From contig JAQGIC010000092.1 of assembly GCA_028288725.1 (NCBI GenBank), forward strand, positions 1-51,471: 51,471 nucleotides of DNA. Direction: 5' to 3'. This stretch comes from Rhodospirillales bacterium. GTDB lineage: Bacteria; Pseudomonadota; Alphaproteobacteria; ATCC43930; CGMCC-115725. Position numbers and translations under genes: made by a program. Numbering within the stretch: the first letter of the stretch is position 1; every line of letters starts with the position of its first letter. Of the stretch, positions 47,761 to 51,471 are shown in pieces. The notes under the pieces were generated by a model. That model had not been told where the DNA came from. It worked only from the letters and a program-made list of their open reading frames with translations, and did not search any database.

Positions 47761-48483
47761 TTACCCCCGCGTCGCCTTGCGGAAGCCGGTCGCCACCACA
47801 TAGACCTCGGCGCTGTCGGCACGGCTGGCCGACGGCTTGGCATGGCCGACCTTGTCGAAATCGCGCTTCAGGCGATCCAGCAGCGTCTTCTCGGTGCCGC
47901 CCTGGAACACCTTGGCGATGAAGCTGCCGCCGTTGGTCAGCACCTCGGTCGCGAATTCATACGCCGTCTCGGCCAGCGCCATGACGCGGGTATGGTCGGT
48001 CGCGTGATGCCCCGTGGTCGGTGCCGCCATGTCCGAGAGCACCACGTCGGCCGGGCCGTCGAGCAGTTCCTTGAGCTTGGCCGGCGCCGATTCGTCGAGG
48101 AAATCGAGCATGATGTGGCTAGCCCCGTCGACCGCGGGCATTTCCAGATAGTCGATGCCGACGACCTTGCCGGTCGGCCCGACCCGTTCGACCGCGATCT
48201 GGCACCAGCCGCCCGGCGCGCAGCCGAGATCGACCACGCGCTTGCCCTTGCCCAGCAAGCGGAACTTGTCGTCGAGCTGGGCCAGCTTGAACGCCGCGCG
48301 CGAACGATAGCCCAGCCGCTTGGCTTCCGAGACATAGGGATCGTTCAGCTGCCGCTGCAGCCACAGGGTCGAACTGGTCGTGCGCTGCTTGGCGGTCTTG
48401 ACCTTGACCACCATCTGGCGCGAACCCGACGGCGCATCCATGCGGCTGCCGGGCCCACCGCCCTTTTTCTTGGCGCCGTTCAT
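47761..48483 (-). CDS. rlmE: 23S rRNA 2'-O-ribose methyltransferase RlmE
   Basis: A 240-residue FtsJ/RrmJ enzyme that methylates U2552 of 23S rRNA. It shows YRSRAAFKL with the first catalytic Lys, the SAM motif VVDLGCAPGGW, VLSDMAAP with the Asp, FIAKVFQGG with the second Lys and DSAEVYVVA with the Glu. A basic leader of ~35 residues is present. Start ATG at 48483. Heat-shock regulation is known elsewhere but not visible here. Confidence 0.95.
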   Translation of the reverse strand: MNGAKKKGGGPGSRMDAPSGSRQMVVKVKTAKQRTTSSTLWLQRQLNDPYVSEAKRLGYRSRAAFKLAQLDDKFRLLGKGKRVVDLGCAPGGWCQIAVERVGPTGKVVGIDYLEMPAVDGASHIMLDFLDESAPAKLKELLDGPADVVLSDMAAPTTGHHATDHTRVMALAETAYEFATEVLTNGGSFIAKVFQGGTEKTLLDRLKRDFDKVGHAKPSASRADSAEVYVVATGFRKATRG

Positions 48484-48514
48484 GGCGTATCGCTCGATCT
48501 GTTCATGACGGGGG

Positions 48515-49552
48515 CTATGAGGACAGCGCCGCCGGCCGGATGCAAGCGTCGGAAATGCCGGTCCGCGTTGCGGCATGCAAGCCGGCCAGGATGCCCTCGC
48601 GCACGCCGCGGTCGGCGACGCGCAGACGGCCCACCTTCCAGGTCCGGCAGATCGCCTCCAGAATGGCGCAGCCGGCGATCATCAGATCGGCCCGGACGGT
48701 GCCGATACAGGGCTCCTTGGACCGCTCGACCGCATTCATGCCGACGAGCTTGCGCGTCATCCGCCCTATATCGCCGAAATCCAGCACCGTGCCGTCGACC
48801 CGCTGCCGCTCGTAGCGCTGCAGCCCCAGTCGCATGCCGGCGAGCGTCGTAACCGTGCCGGACGAGCCCAGCATCTGCACGCCACCGGCTGCCACCTGGG
48901 CGGCGATGCCCCAGCCGCGGTCGAAATCGGCAAATGCGTCGCGCACGACGTCGACCATCCGGGCGAACACGACCGGACCGAATGCCTCGCCCGGGCCCGG
49001 CTGGAACCGCTCGGTCAGCGAGACCACGCCGAGCGGCAGCGAGATCACGTCGCGGATCTCGGTCTCGACGCCGCCGTCGGCGCAGGGGTTGACCGCGACC
49101 CACAGGAGTTCGGTCGAGCCGCCGCCGATATCGAACACGATGGCATGGCGCCGCTCGGGATCGAGCAGCGGCGCGCAGCCGGCCAAGGCTAGGCGCGCCT
49201 CCTCCTCGGTCGGAATGATTTCCAGACCCAGCCCTGTGCGCTCATGCACCCGCGCCAGGAACTCGCCGCAATTGGTGGCGCGCCGGCAGGCCTCGGTCGC
49301 CACGAACCGGGCGCGCGTCACCTCGCGCTGATCCAGCTTTTCCGCGCAGACCGTCAGCGCGTCGATGGCGCGCGACATCGCGGCCTCGCTCAGCACGCCG
49401 GTTGCCAGCAGCCCCTCGCCCAGCCGGACGACGCGCGAGAAGCTGTCGACCACGCGCAACCGATCGCCCGCCGGCCGCGCGATCAGCAGCCGGCAATTCG
49501 TGGTCCCGAGATCGAGGGCGGCGTAGATCTCGCTGCGCCGGAAAAAACTCAT
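48515..49552 (-). CDS. Ppx/GppA family phosphatase
   Basis: A 345-residue exopolyphosphatase/guanosine pentaphosphatase-type protein of the ASKHA fold. Motifs are YAALDLGTTNCRLLIA (phosphate 1), VFDIGGGSTELLWV (phosphate 2) and GSSGTVTTLAGM. Acts on polyphosphate or pppGpp; which one is not clear. It lies just upstream of rlmE, a common pairing in alphaproteobacteria. Confidence 0.93.
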   Translation of the reverse strand: MSFFRRSEIYAALDLGTTNCRLLIARPAGDRLRVVDSFSRVVRLGEGLLATGVLSEAAMSRAIDALTVCAEKLDQREVTRARFVATEACRRATNCGEFLARVHERTGLGLEIIPTEEEARLALAGCAPLLDPERRHAIVFDIGGGSTELLWVAVNPCADGGVETEIRDVISLPLGVVSLTERFQPGPGEAFGPVVFARMVDVVRDAFADFDRGWGIAAQVAAGGVQMLGSSGTVTTLAGMRLGLQRYERQRVDGTVLDFGDIGRMTRKLVGMNAVERSKEPCIGTVRADLMIAGCAILEAICRTWKVGRLRVADRGVREGILAGLHAATRTGISDACIRPAALSS

Positions 49553-49734
49553 CCAGCCTCTCCCGCGTCGGACCCATTCTGGGTCGCGACGGGCCCAAGC
49601 ATGCCTAGAGATGGCGGGATGCGCAATCCGCGCAACGCTGCTCCGATGGAAAGAGCTTCCGCAGGGGCCCGACCCATGCTAGTTACCCGCCCCGTCAGCA
49701 AGGCCAATGCCCGCGCCCGAAAGGCCCGTCGCGT

Positions 49735-49808
49735 TGGGGGATCGTCTAATGGTAGGACAGCGGATTCTGACTCCGTCAATCGAGGTTCGAGTCCTCGTCC
49801 CCCAGCCA
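49735..49808 (+). tRNA. tRNA-Gln (anticodon CTG)
   Basis: A full cloverleaf: acceptor TGGGGGA pairs with TCCCCCA, discriminator G, and CCA is encoded. The anticodon loop TTCTGAC gives CTG between stems GCGGA and TCCGT. The T arm has GGTTCGAGTCC. It reads CAG codons. Confidence 0.95.
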
Positions 49809-49809
49809 G

Positions 49810-49837
49810 CACATTCCCTAGGTTTTCTGGGAATGTG
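49810..49837 (+). terminator. Hairpin just after tRNA-Gln
   Basis: CACATTCCC pairs exactly with GGGAATGTG around TAGGTTTTCT, beginning one base after CCA. No T-run follows, so it may guide 3' processing or termination. Confidence 0.5.
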
Positions 49838-50318
49838 GTCGCTCGCAAAAAGGCCAAGTACCCACCGGGTACCCACGCGACGCTTGCAGGGCCCCTGCTC
49901 CCTCGTCGTTCGCCCGATATTCAAAGCCAATCATTGCGCCAGCGGACAAGCTCTGGACGCGCCGAATGCGCTAGATAAGGCCGCTGGCGGCACTTGCTCC
50001 TGGTGACGACCGGCCGACTATCTTCAGCGGTTCAAACCTGGCAAATATTGTTCTGGGAATCATCGGGTAATATGCCGCCGCGACGCTCGCCGATACGGCG
50101 GCCTTTTCATTTGGATCAATATGGCCGACGCGAAACCACCGATCGGCGCCACCGGCCCTGACCCGGCAATCGCCGACGCCGGTCAAGATCGTCTCGGCCA
50201 CCGTTCGGTGTCCCCTATCACAACCCATTCTAGAGATCGCCCCGCGTGCTACTGAGACGTTTCTGTTCGGTGGCGCGCTCGTCCTGGTCGACCTGCCGCT
50301 AGTCGCGTGCTGACAATG
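49838..50318. other. Intergenic region without clear genes
   Basis: Short open frames exist on both strands but none has family features or a good start site. A terminator-like hairpin lies at 50074-50107. Nothing else recognisable was seen. Confidence 0.5.
50074..50107 (+). terminator. Rho-independent-like terminator
   Basis: GCCGCCG (50074-50080) pairs with CGGCGGC (50096-50102), followed by CTTTTC. No gene with clear features ends just before it. Confidence 0.4.
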
Positions 50319-51290
50319 TCAGCTGCTGCTGAATTTAGCGTTGGTCAAAGCGAGCGCTTGGCGGATCGCCTGTGCCAGAGTGACCCCGTTACCCTTGCCG
50401 AACAAATGGAAGTAGTAAAGGTCCGGCTCAATGAACAGTTCATGGTTGTGTAATGCCATGATCGTGAAGTCGTGGCCCTTCATGCTACGGGCTACGGCAT
50501 CGGCTTCGCGGGACCGAACGGGGATCTCGCAATCGGCGATCCAGACGCCGCCGATCTCCTGGAAATTGAACAGTGCCTCGATTTGGCTCGCGGGCTGCAG
50601 CGGGACGTTTAGTTCGGCAAAGCTGTCCTTGCGCGGAACCCTGATGGAGAGAACCTTGCCGGATGCCGTCGCCTGACCGCCGATGATTCTGGTGATCTGC
50701 TGCTCGACCGGCGTCGGCTTTCTCGTTTGCGGCGACGAGAAGGGCTGTGCCGATCTCCGAAGCGCCGTCTTGAGAATGTTGGCGATGGCGATGGGATCGC
50801 CGAGCGCCGTGCCGTGCACGAATTTGGTGCGCGGTAATTCCTCGATGAAATGATTATGGATGGCGTTCAGGGCGGTTTCCGGCGTCGGCAGCTTCGCCGC
50901 CAGCAGTGTATCCAGGACCGCGTTGACCTCCTCCTCGAGCAGCGAGAACTCCCACTTGACCAGGGCGGCCTTGCCGGCCGGCTGGAACGTGATCTCCGTA
51001 TCGAAGCCCCAGCCAGGATCGACCGGGATGCCGAAGATCGACGGCGTCTTCGCGCCGATGAAATCATTACGTGGGAAGTCGAAATTGAGCACGCCGCCGT
51101 CCTCCAGCGAGCCCGATGCGCCGAAGATCGCTTGGATCGCTCCCACGGGCAAGGAACCGCCGGACGAGCTGGCCGTGACCTGTCCAAAGGCGCTTGCCGA
51201 CCCTTTGACCAGCGCGATGCCAGCCGCCGCGGATGCGACGCCGCCCAGCAGGGCACGGCGCCGGCTCAACCCATTGTTCCGATTCAGCAT
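50319..51290 (-). CDS. Tat-exported DUF1259 protein
   Basis: A 323-residue protein. A twin-arginine signal (LSRRRALLGGVASAAAGIAL, residues 8-27) precedes DUF1259 halves: IFGASGSLEDGGVLNFDFPRND with NAIHNHFIEELPRTKFVHG, and a second with ALHNHELFIEPDLYYFHLFGKG. The paired NH..(F) and P.LYY/FVH.. patterns suggest metal or ligand binding. Related to LppY/LpqO proteins of mycobacteria. Function unknown. No adjacent partner in the window. Confidence 0.88.
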   Translation of the reverse strand: MLNRNNGLSRRRALLGGVASAAAGIALVKGSASAFGQVTASSSGGSLPVGAIQAIFGASGSLEDGGVLNFDFPRNDFIGAKTPSIFGIPVDPGWGFDTEITFQPAGKAALVKWEFSLLEEEVNAVLDTLLAAKLPTPETALNAIHNHFIEELPRTKFVHGTALGDPIAIANILKTALRRSAQPFSSPQTRKPTPVEQQITRIIGGQATASGKVLSIRVPRKDSFAELNVPLQPASQIEALFNFQEIGGVWIADCEIPVRSREADAVARSMKGHDFTIMALHNHELFIEPDLYYFHLFGKGNGVTLAQAIRQALALTNAKFSSS

Positions 51291-51471
51291 GTTTTCCTCC
51301 CTGAGACGCCAGGGTGTCCCGGGTAGTTATGGCGTCGCGCGGGGCAACCCGCGGCATCGAAATTGGTTGCCCCGAATTAGTCGACTGCGGGCACTCTTTG
51401 GGTAAGCAGCGCTGCCGGGTTGCCATATCCGGCCTGGGACCAACCTGACGCCACGATCGTCAGCGCCGGTG

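Noticed and set aside
49735-49860. tRNA-Gln as an integration site
   Set aside because: No repeat of the tRNA 3' end was found elsewhere in the window and no integrase is adjacent.
49971-50228. 85-codon minus-strand frame in the intergenic region
   Set aside because: No family residues and no ribosome-binding site; could be real but cannot be supported.

Overview
The window looks like chromosomal DNA of a high-GC alphaproteobacterium, most likely in or near the Rhodospirillales. The reasons are the GC-rich third codon positions, ATGA start/stop coupling between many neighbouring genes, the gene order mlaE-mlaF-radA-cvpA-purF, the TPR-bamB-der operon, and dispersed palindromic intergenic elements. 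This placement is an inference from style and gene order; no species can be named.

Layout. 1-8.9 kb (+): end of a cyclopropane-fatty-acid synthase-like gene, then dnaB, alr, an Mla-type lipid ABC permease/ATPase pair, radA, cvpA, purF and an SDR, packed tightly. 8.9-15.4 kb: a set of nested inverted repeats, then leftward genes for a sensor kinase, der, bamB and a TPR membrane protein. 15.4-17.0 kb: a stand-alone receiver protein and purC. 17.0-20.8 kb: a GntR/FCD regulator divergent from a four-gene polar amino-acid ABC importer, with a palindromic operator between them. 20.8-29.9 kb: kinase, two SDRs, ArsC/Spx-like protein, GST, GNAT, XRE-cupin regulator, FAD monooxygenase, amidase, and a TetR regulator with two matching operators. 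29.9-35.8 kb: accessory region with a sigma-factor remnant, two paralogous DUF899 proteins with a small membrane protein, a large winged-helix regulator, a beta-propeller protein, an ArsR/SRPBCC pair, a vapC relic and an intact antitoxin-toxin pair.

35.8-41.2 kb is the most interesting segment. It is a 5.4-kb island at the 3' end of guaA. It is bounded by a near-identical 21-bp duplication of the guaA terminus, carries repeated arm-like sites near both ends, and has no recognisable integrase. It holds one leftward operon: a MerR-like DNA-binding protein, a 36-residue micro-ORF that shares 4-bp start/stop overlaps with both neighbours, an Eco57I-like adenine methyltransferase split by a +1 frameshift at a CTT-TAA site, and a PD-(D/E)XK nuclease. 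I read it as a compact restriction-modification or defence system.

41.2-51.5 kb: leftward guaB-rsmB-GNAT-guaA operon (GMP synthesis), an unknown lipoprotein pair, rlmE, a Ppx/GppA phosphatase, tRNA-Gln(CTG) and a Tat-exported DUF1259 protein. All product names rest on motifs and remembered family features; no database search was run.
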